Shown one piece after another: positions 11,965-21,464 of a stretch of 64,000 nt of DNA; the stretch's first letter is position 1; the number at the start of each line of letters is the position of its first letter. The notes beneath the pieces were generated by a model. The model did not search any database, had not been told where the DNA came from, and worked only from the letters and a program-made list of their open reading frames with translations. Position numbers and translations under genes: made by a program. The stretch comes from Campylobacter showae CSUNSWCD (GTDB lineage: Bacteria; Campylobacterota; Campylobacteria; Campylobacterales; Campylobacteraceae). The stretch is taken from contig NZ_AMZQ01000005.1 of assembly GCF_000313615.1 (NCBI RefSeq), positions 1 to 64,000 of the forward strand, given 5' to 3'.

Positions 11965-12960
11965 ATGAAAAAAGTTTTTTCGCGCTTAGCTTGCTTTCAA
12001 GCTTTTTGTTTGCCGCGGAGGTAAATATTCTGCGCGCCACTACGACGCCGACAGCGAGCTTTATAAGCTTTTTGAGCAAAAGACGGGTATCAAGGTAAAC
12101 GCCACGCAGGCAAAAGCGGGCGAGCTAATCAAAAAGCTCGAAGTAGAAGGGGGTGGCTCTGCGGCGGATATCTTTATCACCGCAGACGCTGGAAATTTCT
12201 ACACCGCAAAGACTAAAGGCGTGCTACAATCCGTCAAATCAGAAACTCTGGAAAAAATCGTACTGGAGTAGTATAGAGACAACGACGGCCAGTGGTTTGC
12301 TATCTCAAAACGCGCCAGAGTCATCGTTTATGATAAAAGAGACTTCGATCCTAAAGGCATCAAGGACTACGAGGATCTAACAAAGCCTGAGCTAAAAGGC
12401 AAACTGCTAATCAGAAGTGCGACGGCTCCGTATAGCAAGTCGCTACTAGCGGCTATCATCGAGGCCGACGTAAAGACGCGGCTACTAAATGGGCTGAGGG
12501 CACGCTAAAAAATCTAGCCCGCGATCCAAAAGGCGGCGATAGGGATCAGGCTAAGGCTATCTACGCAGGGGAGGGCGACGTAGCGGTGATGAACACCTAC
12601 TACATAGGCCTCATGCTAACCTCTCCGAAAGCCGAAGACGTCGAGGCTGCGAAGAATCTGGGCATCATTTTCCCTAATCAAGACAACCGCGGCACGCACG
12701 TAAACATCAGCGGTATCGCGCTAACAAAGGCTGCTAAAAACAAAGAAAACGCCGTTAAATTTATGGAGTTTATGGTGAGCCCTGAGACGCAAAAGATACT
12801 TGCGGGTATAAATTTCGAGTATCCGATCAACGCAGAGGTCGAGCCTAGCGACATCGTAAAAGGCTTTGGTAAATTTAAAGAAGACTCCACTCCGCTTTAT
12901 AAAAGTGTGCAAAACACGAACGAGGCTATTAAAATTTACGACGTAGCCGGCTGGAAAATA
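11965..12960 (+). pseudogene. fbpA: Broken Fe(III) ABC transporter substrate-binding protein (FbpA type)
   Basis: Stitching frames recovers a periplasmic iron-binding protein: signal peptide (ALSLLSSFLFAA), then ARHYDADSELYKLFEQKTG, GGGSAADIFITADAGN, DGQWFAISKRARVIVYDK, GDVAVMNTYY and DNRGTHVNISGIALTK. Lesions seen: an extra or missing base after codon 5 (about 11985), a roughly 4-nt loss near 12028 where a Tyr-Ser pair is expected, an in-frame TAG replacing Gln at about 12269, loss of one G near 12470, and an A-run that removes the stop near 12957. From 12586 to the end the frame is open. At least four independent lesions, one a substitution, argue for true decay rather than a single sequencing slip. 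It should deliver ferric iron to the permease encoded next. Confidence 0.85.
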
Positions 12961-14517
12961 ATGAAAGTAAAATTTGGGGCGATTTTTATCGCCCTTATCG
13001 TTTTTGATCCCCATTTTTAGCATATTTTTCGAGATCGCTTTGGGCGACTACTCCTTGCTCGAGCATTTTTTAAGTATCTTTTTATGGGGTATATCCAAGG
13101 TACTTTTGCCGTCGCGGCGGGCGTTTTGGCGCTTAGTCTGGTTATCGCCGTGGTTTCGGCGTGGCTGGTGGCGAACTACCGCTTCGCGCTCTCAAATTTC
13201 TTTGAATATGCCCTCATTCTTCCGTTTGCGATTCCTGCTTATATATTTAGCTTTTGCTACGTCGGGATTATGGATTACGGCGGATATTTTCATCAAATTT
13301 TCGGCTTTAGGCTAGAGTTTATGAATATCTACGGAGTGATTTTCGTGCTGTCGTTGTCGCTTTATCCGTACATCTATATGTTTGCCAAAACCTTGTTTAA
13401 GATGCAGTCCGCGGCTATTTACGACGTTTGTAAAATTTACAAGCTCTCAGGCACCGCCGTGTTTTTTAGGGTCGCGATTTTTCTGTCGCGTCCGGCGATC
13501 GTGGGCGGAGCGATGCTGGTGCTCATGGAGACGCTTAGTGACTACGGCACGGCGGCTTATTACGGCGTAGAGACTTTTAGCGCGGGCATTTTTAAGCTAT
13601 GGTTTGATATGGGCGACTCGTACTCCGCGTCCGTGCTAGCGGGGCTTTTGATGATGTTCGTGTTTATTTTGATGATATTTGAGCACGTTAATAAAAACTC
13701 TAAAAAATACAGCTTCTCCACGCACGATACCTCCAAATTTACGCAAAAAAAGAAGCTTGGTAAATTCGGCTCGGCGGCGGCGTTTTTGTGGTGCGCGAGC
13801 GTGTTTTGTCTAGCATTTGCGTTTCCTTTTACCTGGCTTTTGTACTGGAGCATTCACGAGCTAGATAGTTTTAAATTTGAGTTCGTGCAGATGGCGGCAA
13901 ATTCGCTTCTGATGGCTGCTGGCGCGGCGATACTCATCACGGCGATTAGCTTTTTCCTAGTTTTTGCTACGAGGCTTATAAAAAACAAAGCGTTAAATAC
14001 CTTTTTGCTAAAATCCGTCTCTCTAGGCTACGCGCTGCCTGGCGCTAGTACCGGGCTTTGCGTGATGATAGTTTTTGGCTACATTGACCGAAATTTCGGT
14101 ACGCATCTGCTCTCATCGAGCTTTGTGGTGCTGATTTTCGGATACGTCATGAGGTTTTTGGCGACCTCGATATATTCTGTTGAGAGCGGATACGCCAAGA
14201 TCCCGGCAAATATCGACGACGCCGCGCTTTTGCTAAACGGCTCGCGGTTAAATTTGTTTTTCAAAGTTCATTTTCCGCTACTTCGCCACTTTTTCTTTCT
14301 CTCGCTCATCGTCGTTTTTATCGACATCATTAAGGAGCTACCGCTTAGTCTCATTTTGCGGCCTTTGGGCTTTGAGACGCTTAGTATTAGGGCGTTTTTC
14401 TACGCCGCCGACGAGAGGCTTTACGCTGCGGCTCTGCCGTCGTTTCTCATCGTTTCGATGTCGCTAGTCGCCGTCCTTTGGTTCGAGATAATCTCCAGAA
14501 AAAAACAAGAAAGATAA
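12961..14517 (+). pseudogene. fbpB: Broken Fe(III) ABC transporter permease (FbpB type)
   Basis: A two-lobed, roughly 12-span permease with the FbpB pattern AWLVANYRF, FALILPFAIPAYIF-like stretch, METLSDYGTAAYYGV (first coupling loop) and a C-terminal DIIKELPLSLILRPLGF loop. The codons from 13084 to the stop are open (477 codons), but the first 40 codons from the ATG at 12961 need two frame changes, near 13006 (extra G in a T-rich run) and near 13085. As it stands only an N-terminally truncated product could be made, from the internal ATG at 13084, and no good ribosome site precedes it. Its partner genes are also broken. Confidence 0.8.
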
Positions 14518-14521
14518 AAAT

Positions 14522-15447
14522 ATGGCTGAAATTTTAAAAATCGTAAATTTAAACAAGAAATTCGGAAATTTAGAGGTTTTAAAGGACGTAAATTTAAGCC
14601 TTAACGAGGGCGAAATTTTAAGTGTCCTGGGCGATAGCGGCTGCGGTAAAAGCACGCTTTTGCGCATTATCGTGGGACTTGAGACGCCAAGCGGCGGGCA
14701 AATCGCCTCAAAGATGGCTACAGTACGGCGATGATGTTTCAGAGCTACGCGCTTTTTCCGCATTTAAGCGTTTGTAAAAACGTAGAATTTGCGCTGTGGC
14801 GACTCCCTAGCGCCGAGCGAACCACAAGGAGCGCGCAGCTGCTGGAAAAATTTAAAATCTCCGAGCTAGAAGACAAAACTCCAGATCAAATTTCGGGCGG
14901 TCAGGCGTAAAGAACGGCCTTTGCCAGAGCCGTAGCAAACCGCGAAAAGCTACTTTTGCTCGACGAGCCCTTCGCTAATCTCGATCGCAACCTAAAAAGC
15001 GCGCTAAGAGGCGAGCTAAAACAGATGATAAAGGCAAACGGCATCAGCGCGGTAATGGTAACGCACGACAAAGAGGACGCCTTTTTGCTAAGCGATAAAA
15101 TCGCGCTGATAAAAGGCGGCAAGGTTTTGGCTTTCGGCGCGTCCAGAGAGCTGTATTTTAGCCCCGCATCTTACGAGATAGCCTGCTTTTTGGGCGATAT
15201 GAATTTGATCGATGAGCGGGATGCGCAAAATTTGCCGGATGAATTTAGATCGTGGCTAGAGGAGAGAAACTTTATGTTTCGTCCGGAGCTAATAATAAGC
15301 GGCGAGAAATACGAAGCAGACGTGACGGAATCAAAATTTTTAGGCGCATTTTACGAGTTAAATTTGGACTTTTGCAGGGTCAAATTTAAAGCCGTAGTTA
15401 GCTCAAATTTGCAGATTTGCGATAAATTTAAATTTGACCTGGCATAA
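14522..15447 (+). pseudogene. fbpC: Broken Fe(III) ABC transporter ATPase (FbpC type)
   Basis: The N-terminus is intact through Walker A (GDSGCGKSTLLR) and GLETPSGGQ, then the frame runs into a stop at about 14732. The Q-loop MMFQSYALFPHLSV reappears in another frame only a few codons later, so about 10-20 codons are missing as well as frame. The ABC signature SGGQA is followed by TAA at 14908 where Gln is expected. Walker B (LLLLDEPFANLD) and the H-loop (VMVTHDKEDA) are open downstream, with a C-terminal TOBE-like extension. One deletion plus one nonsense change, so it is not a functional ATPase. Confidence 0.85.
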
Positions 15448-15525
15448 ATTTGGACGGGCTTAGTATAGCCGCGCGAATTTTTTATCGTCTAAATTTGCCT
15501 GAAACGCAAATTTGGCGAACTCGGC

Positions 15526-16107
15526 TTAGTCTTGATTGCGATTTTCAACGTAATCCACCCTCGACCAAGCAAGCACGTAGATAAACCCTAACGCTAGATA
15601 GATGCCAAGCACCGCAAACTCGATAGGGTATGGATCGCGCAGGGCTTTGGTGAGTGAAAGCTGATTAGCATGCCGACTACGCAAAGCACCGCGTAGCCTG
15701 AAAACAGGACGTTTTGCGTGACGGCGCCGAGTTTTAAACTTATCTTTATCCAAAGCAAAAACGCAAGCACCGCCACGGCGCAAATGACGAAAAATAGGAC
15801 CTTGTGCGTGCTAGCCGGTGTATAGTTTGCGCTAAAGCTTAGCAAAATCATCGCGCTGCTAATAGCGATAAAAAATGTGGTAAAGCTTAAACACTCCTTC
15901 GCCGGCGAGTCTGTTTACCTTTGATATCGCGCCGTAAAGGCAGATGACAGAGACAAATAGCATCGCTACGCGTGCGCTCGTTGCGATATCAAAGAGGCTT
16001 TTTGGTAAAATTATCTCTTGCGAGAGTAAATTTAAAATAGCTAAAATCCCCGACGTCATACCCAGCGCCCTTGCCGTGCTTATGCGTCTTATAAAGTTTT
16101 CTTGCAT
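15526..16107 (-). pseudogene. Frameshifted multi-span membrane protein, unknown function
   Basis: Three overlapping frames join into one membrane protein of about 190 residues: an N-terminal part (MQENFIRRISTARALG ... GVFKLYH), a middle part (SANYTPASTHKVLFFVICA ... GMLISF) and a C-terminal part (LTKALRDPYPIEFAVLGIYL ... VENRNQD). Frame changes fall at a T6 run near 15884 and a TTT run near 15685. About five or six transmembrane helices are predicted by eye. It shares a topology and a Lys/Leu/Gly cytoplasmic loop with the next gene, suggesting paralogues. No family recognised. Confidence 0.65.
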
Positions 16108-16186
16108 ATTTTACCTTTTGTTAATTTAATAAAAATTTTACACAAACAAGCTTAAAATTTTTATTAAATTTGGTCCAACCGATCCT

Positions 16187-17490
16187 TTAAATTTGCTTTA
16201 AAGGCAGCTTAAATTTAATCCAAGCGAGCAGATATATGAAAATCGGCGCAAAGTATAAAATTAGCGACGCAGCGAAGCTGTATCTGTGGGTGATGAACGC
16301 AAACTCGAAGCTAAACATCATTAGCGCGTTAAAGGCTGCTAGTGTAAGCACGCAAATGATTTGCGCCACGACGTAAAGTATAAAATGTAAATTTTTACCC
16401 AAACGGCTTAGTTTGACGTTTATGACGATCCAAAAAATAAACGCCGCAAGCGCGCAAATGCCGAATTTTACGGCTAAGGCTCTATCTACGTTGACTTCGG
16501 GCAACCTAGCGTAAAACGCCATCAAGATCAAGATAACGACGCACGCTGAAAAAGCCAAATAAAATTTAAAAACATTGCTTTTAAAAATCGCTCCTATGCC
16601 TTTGATCGCGATCCAGCCGCAGACGAAAGAAGCGATCTGCATGCAAATCAGCAGCACCAAAAATACCGTCGCAAGGCCATCCGTAATGCTTGAACCGGAG
16701 TTTAAGACTACGGTTAAAATAGAAACCGCAAGCCAAAGCGCGCTTGAGACGATACCGTAAAATTTGATGCGGGCTGGGTCATAAAATTTGACGCGAGCGA
16801 CGCTTTCTTGCGCTAACTCTTGCGTGCCAATATTATCAAGCTTATAAAAAGCGGCCGCTAAAAACGCGTAGCCGATGAATTTGACATAGTCGCCGCATAA
16901 AAAATAGTAATAATCCAGCGCGTCGCCAAAGCTATTGAGATTAGTTGCTCTAAGTAACGTTGTTGCTGCATTGAGCGTTACGAAGGCGCAATAACCCCAA
17001 AAGAGTTTGTTTGTATTTTTGTGATATCAAACGTGCCTAAAACGAGAAATATGGCGGGAATACAAAGCGCCCAGTTGTTAAAGTCCAACACCAAATAAGC
17101 CAGATAGCATAAATACGCCAGAAATTCGCCGACATCGGCCTCAATATCCCCCATAAACATCGTAAACATAACGCCTGCAAAGACGTATAAAACAAAAATA
17201 ACGCCGTAAGTCGCGGCAAATAGAGTAAAATATCTGCAGGTTTTGACGCCACTCACGTGCAAGGCGATGAGCCTAAAAGCCGCGTATATCGGGGCTATTG
17301 CGGCCGCCTCGCAGGCAAGCTTAAGGACTCTGACATCAAAGTAAATGTACAAAAAGGAGATTTCCGTCCTGCCAAAAAGAATAAAGGATATCGCCGTTAG
17401 TGCAGAAGCCCAAATACCGAGCCTTCTGGCCTCTGCGGGCGTTGCGGCCATTTTTGAAAAGGCGCTTGAAACCGAGTTTAAAATTTCCAA
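16187..17490 (-). pseudogene. Frameshifted large membrane protein, unknown function
   Basis: An N-terminal frame (17490 to about 17000; MEILNSVSSAFSKMAATPAEARRLG) and a C-terminal frame (about 17010 to 16187, ending KFKLPLKQI) join by a one-base shift near TTTTGGGG at about 17000 to give roughly 430 residues and about ten hydrophobic spans. The C-terminal frame is open well upstream of its first start codon, covering FLCGDYVKFIGYAFLAAAFY and AQESVARVKFYDPARIKFYG, which shows it is the same gene. No catalytic motif or named family seen. It lies convergent to the broken fbp operon. Confidence 0.65.
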
Positions 17491-17790
17491 ATTTTTCCTT
17501 TTAAATTTTTGATTTGTTTGAGTCGAATTCGGCTGATTTTCGTAGTTAAATTTGCTTATTGTTAAATCATTATTTTAACTTTTTAGCAAGAAATTTGAAC
17601 TTAAATTTAGGACGATTTTACGAGATTTGGCGGCTTAAATTTAAAATCAGACAATGTTTGGAGTTAAATTTGCGGTAAATTTGATCGTCCAAATTTTGAC
17701 GCTAAATTTTGGATAATCGTCGCTTTTTTGTAAATTTGTCGTCGTATCTATCGTCAGTGGTTAAATTTAAAACCAAAAGAGCGCGGGCAT
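17491..17790. other. Intergenic region, 300 bp, AAATTT-rich
   Basis: No gene is supported. The stretch contains many copies of AAATTT in both TAAATTTG and CAAATTTT contexts, and no clear terminator with a T-run. It separates the membrane protein gene from the FecBCD-type operon on the same strand. Confidence 0.5.
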
Positions 17791-18564
17791 TTATCTCACC
17801 TGCGCGCTGAAAATCTGCGTGATGCTGCTTATCTGCTCGCCCGCGACATCAAATTTCGCCGTTTTCATTCGCACGCGGTAAAGCGCGTTTAAATTTTCCT
17901 CGTTCAAAACCTCGGCGCTGCGGCCGTAAACGTAGCTAAGATCGTCCTTTAAAATAAGCGTGCGGTCCGCCACCGCAAGAGCGTGGTTTGGCTGATGCGT
18001 GGTAAAAACGATGCTGGCGTTGCTTTTTTGCTTTAGATTTACGATGAGGCTTAGCACGCGGTCTTGGTTTTTTATATCAAGCGCACTGGCAGGCTCGTCC
18101 AAAAACAGAATTTCGCTCTTGCTCGCGATCGCTCTGGCAAAGAGCACGAGCTGCTTTTGACCGCCTGAAAGTGAGTTGAAGCGCTTGTTTTTTAGGTGCG
18201 AAATTTCAAGGCTCTCAAGCGCGTCCAGGCAGATCTGCACGTCGCGTTTGCTCGGCTTTGAAAATAGCGAAATATCGCGCACGCGCCCCATCGCTACGAT
18301 GTCCTGCACGCTGTAATCAAACGCCACGCTAAAGCTTTGCGGCAGAAAGCCAAATTTCGCCTGCGTGCTAAGCTGCCCCTCTTTGAGGCCTAAAATTCCC
18401 ATCATGCACGACATCAGCGTGCTTTTGCCCTGACCGTTTAGCCCCAGGATCGCTAAAATTTGACCCCGCTCAATCTCAAAGCTTAAATTTCTAAAAAGAA
18501 ATTTGCCCTCTTCGTAGAAAAATCCAGCGTCTTTGATAGAGAGCAAACTACCTTCTGTTCGCAT
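17791..18564 (-). CDS. ATPase of a FecBCDE/BtuFCD-type metal-chelate ABC transporter
   Basis: 257 residues with all ABC ATPase motifs: Walker A LGLNGQGKST (about 38-47), Q-loop FLPQSFSV, signature SLSGGQKQLVLFARA, Walker B EILFLDEPASALD and the H-loop TTHQPNHA. It energises uptake of an iron-siderophore, heme or cobalamin-like ligand. This is the only gene of the operon without a visible lesion. Its ATG lies inside the end of the permease gene when the permease is read in its corrected frame, the usual overlap for such operons. Confidence 0.85.
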   Translation of the reverse strand: MRTEGSLLSIKDAGFFYEEGKFLFRNLSFEIERGQILAILGLNGQGKSTLMSCMMGILGLKEGQLSTQAKFGFLPQSFSVAFDYSVQDIVAMGRVRDISLFSKPSKRDVQICLDALESLEISHLKNKRFNSLSGGQKQLVLFARAIASKSEILFLDEPASALDIKNQDRVLSLIVNLKQKSNASIVFTTHQPNHALAVADRTLILKDDLSYVYGRSAEVLNEENLNALYRVRMKTAKFDVAGEQISSITQIFSAQVR

Positions 18565-19524
18565 CGGCGCTCCTTTTTAAGAGGACGGCGAATATCGGGC
18601 TACCGATGAGCGCGGAGATGATGCTAAGCGGCACTTCGCTAGAGCTTATCGAGCGCGATACGTCGTCGATAGCGAGCATAAAACGGCTCCTGCGACGAAG
18701 CAAGCGGGCATAGAGCGCAAGTGGTCGCTGCCAAATATCATCCTGGCGACGTGCGGCACCACGAGGCCGATCCAGCCGATGTTTCCGCTGACGCTGACCT
18801 GCGCGGCGACTAGCAGCGTGCAGATGACGAGGATGACCGAGCGCAGCCGCACGATGTTTACGCCGAGCACCTTTAGATCGCCGTCTTCTAGGCTGAGTAG
18901 ATTAAATCTCCACCGCATCGCGATGAGAGCTACGACGCAAGGCGCCGAAACGGCGGCGAGCATGATTAGCTTGTCGTAGTCTGCGCGCACGAAGCTGCCC
19001 AGCAGCCAGTAGATGATGTTTGGTAGCACGTCTTCGTTGTCGGCTAGATACTGCACGAGGCTAGTTAGCGCGGCAAACACGCCGTTTATGACGATGCCCG
19101 CTAGGATGAGCGAAAAGACGTCGCTGCGCGAGACGAATTTGGCGATAAAATAGAGCATAAAAAGCGCTGCAAGCCCGAAAAAGAAGGCAAAAGCCACGAT
19201 AAAATAGGAGCCAAAGCCAAGCATGATGCAAAGCGCGCCGCCGAATGCCGCCGCGGTGCTCACGCCCACGATGTGCGGGCCTACGAGTGGGTTTTTAAAC
19301 ACCGCCTGAAGCGCGAGACCGCTAAGCGCCAGTATCCCGCCGCAAAGGCTCGAAAGTAGGGCGCGCGGAATGCGGATATCAAGCACCACGCTTTTTGCCG
19401 TCTCATCGGCGGAGGAGCCGAGTAAAATTTTACCCGTCTCCTCTAGGCTCACAGGATACTGCCCGATGCCCAGCGATACCGCAAACAGCAGAACCCAGAG
19501 CAGCAGCAGGGCGGAAAATTTCAT
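18548..19524 (-). pseudogene. FecCD-type permease with a 3' frameshift
   Basis: Residues 1 to about 280 are a normal FecCD permease: PRALLSSLCGGILALSGLALQAVFKNPLVGPHIVGVS, then the coupling helix region GLVVPHVARMIFGSDHLRSMP. After AGAV the frame is lost at about 18680, where GTTTTATG would need one more T. The alternative frame continues perfectly with MLAIDDVSRSI, SEVPLSIISALIGSPIF and LLKRSADANRR, ending at 18548. So about 45 C-terminal residues, including the last helix, are out of frame. A single homopolymer lesion could be a sequencing error, slippage, or real decay. The ATG overlaps the preceding stop (ATGA). Confidence 0.8.
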
Positions 19525-20554
19525 TTATAGCTCGTGCGGTAGAATTTTTGATAAAATTCCTCTACTTTTTTGTTAAACTCAGCCTCGTCAAAGTGCTTAG
19601 GATAGAGCTTCATCGCTAGCCACCACTCGCCAAGCGCCATAGCTTCGGCCGTCGGATAGCCCCACGCTTTGGCGTATTCGGGCATCATATAAATTTTATC
19701 CTCTTTGACTGCGCTTAAATTTGCAAGCTGCGGGTTGGATTTAAGCTCGGCGGGCACCTGAGGGTAGCGATCCTGCACGAAGATCATCTGCGGCGCCCAC
19801 GCTAAAACCTGCTCTGCAGATACCTGCTTGTAGCCCTTGATACTCTCTGCCGCGACGTTTTGTGCGCCGGCTCGCATAAACATTATGCCCGTGTATTTGC
19901 CGCTGCCGTAGGTCGTGAGATCGGGATTTGCCATGTAAATTTTAGGTCTTTTATCGACGATGAAGTCGCTAAATTTAGCCTTTAGTTGCTCTTGCGAGGT
20001 TTTAACGAAGCTTATGAGCTCGGCGGCTTCTTTTTCGCGGTTTGTGACCTTGCCAAGAAGCTCGATCCCGTCGTAAAAGCCCTCGGTGTAGGCCGCTTCG
20101 TCGTCCTTAAAGGTCGGATTTAGCTTGCCCTTATCGGTGGCGTCGCTGCGCTGAAAGCTAACGGCGACGACTGGGATTTTGAGCTCCGTCATTTTGTCGA
20201 TGTATTCTTGCGGGATGCAGTTCGTGACGATCACGACGTCGGGCTTTAGCTTAAGCACCGCCTCGTAGTTGATGACCTTTAGATCGCCCGATGTGGGCAT
20301 ATCTTTTAGGCTCGGCGCTAGGCGGATGTAGTTTTTGCCGAGCGACTTTTCCCACGCTCCTGCACGCCGACGACCTTATTCAGCGCGTTTAGCTCATTTA
20401 GTGCGTTTAGGCTTTGGTGCTGAAGCACGACTATGCGCTTAACTTCGTCCGGTAGCGTAACATCGCGGCCTAGTTGATCGGTTACGACGCGGTCTGCAAA
20501 AAGCGAACTCGCGCACAGCGCAAGAGCCAGCGCGAAAGAGTGAAATTTGCTCAT
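19521..20554 (-). pseudogene. FecB/BtuF-type substrate-binding protein with internal frameshift
   Basis: Signal peptide (MSKFHSFALALALCASSLFA), then RVVTDQLGRDVTLPDEVKRIVVL, the typical start of helical-backbone metal-receptor proteins. The frame breaks near 20350 after GVQE; the +1 frame resumes with WEKSLGKNYIRLAPSL and continues to the stop as MPTSGDLKVINYEAVLKLKPDVVIV and the C-terminal lobe. The total would be about 345 residues. Ligand unknown: ferric siderophore, heme, nickel/cobalt chelate or cobalamin are all compatible. First gene of the operon, preceded by a 13-bp perfect inverted repeat. Confidence 0.8.
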
Positions 20555-20581
20555 GTTTTTTCCTTAAGTTTTTAAATTATA

Positions 20582-20625
20582 TTTATTTATAGGCTTGAAA
20601 TAAACATTTTTGGCCTATAAATAAA
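20582..20625 (-). promoter_or_regulatory. 13-bp perfect inverted repeat upstream of the metal-uptake operon
   Basis: TTTATTTATAGGC (20582-20594) and its exact complement (20613-20625) flank an 18-nt spacer, 28 nt upstream of the substrate-binding protein ATG. A possible minus-strand -10 (TATACT, about 20630-20635) sits just beyond it, placing the repeat in the early transcript or over the start site. It could be an operator for a metal regulator or an AT-rich hairpin ending the upstream gene; it does not match a classical 19-bp Fur box well. Confidence 0.5.
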
Positions 20626-20683
20626 CAATAGTATATTACAAAAACAGCGATGAATTTATTATAAAATTTGAAGTTTATAAATT

Positions 20684-21385
20684 TTAAGGCTGCACAGGAA
20701 TGATATTTTTGATCCTAGCCCAAGCTGCTAGTTCGCAAAGCGGGATCAAAAGCGCTATCGTAAGTAGTGTATATGGAGTTACCGAACCGTTAAGGGACGA
20801 AATATCGATAAACTGAAGCGCTGTGCACATAAAGGCTAAGCCTGAGTAGATGTAGAAAGCACTGTTCTGCGTATCTTTGCCGAGTAGGTAGTACACAACG
20901 CCGAGTATAAGCCAAAAGTAGATAGTAAGAATAGAGTCTATAGTAAGAAATATCGTAAGAGGCGTGCCTTGTATATTTAAAAAATTATTTGCGACTGCTC
21001 CGATTATAGAATAAGCATTATCTACAAGAGAGCCTCCGATCTGCGCCGCGGCATACTCTACCACGCTAAAACCGACTTGACTTACCGAATACAATGCCAT
21101 AGATAGCCATAAAATCGCTAGTAGCGCCGCCGTGACTAGTGCGGAGGAAGTTCTCGTAAAAAGCTTGCTTGCAGAGAGTTTGGAAATTTGTCTAGCGGCA
21201 AGAAGCCTAAAGATCATCGACGCTAGAAAGATAAGGCAAACGAAAAACACGGCGGTCAAAAATCCAGCCAGCGAGACGCGGCCACAAAATTTGCACAAAG
21301 CCCAAATGGACATACTGCCGCCAATCAGTAAAACATTAGAAACTATGCCGCGGAATTTTATCTCGGCCAGGAGCTCTTGACGCAT
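20684..21385 (-). CDS. Multi-span membrane protein, unknown function
   Basis: 233 residues with about six hydrophobic helices, a basic/acidic cytoplasmic N-terminus (MRQELLAEIKFRG) and a Cys pair in the first helix. There is a Thr/Ser-rich loop between helices two and three and a long loop (VEYAAAQIGGSLVDNAYSI) in the middle. It resembles in size and style the broken membrane genes at 15.5-17.5 kb, but is intact. It ends about 60 nt before the inverted repeat of the metal-uptake operon and could be co-transcribed with it. No family recognised. Confidence 0.7.
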   Translation of the reverse strand: MRQELLAEIKFRGIVSNVLLIGGSMSIWALCKFCGRVSLAGFLTAVFFVCLIFLASMIFRLLAARQISKLSASKLFTRTSSALVTAALLAILWLSMALYSVSQVGFSVVEYAAAQIGGSLVDNAYSIIGAVANNFLNIQGTPLTIFLTIDSILTIYFWLILGVVYYLLGKDTQNSAFYIYSGLAFMCTALQFIDISSLNGSVTPYTLLTIALLIPLCELAAWARIKNIIPVQP

Positions 21386-21464
21386 CTTTTTGCGCTTTTG
21401 GATTTTTCTTTAAATTTGGTAGCAGGTTTTATTTGCCGATCGGCTATAAAAGTGAGGGCTAAAT

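Noticed and set aside
12153-12380. Independent 75-codon frame within the fbpA region
   Set aside because: Out-of-frame read of the broken fbpA coding sequence.
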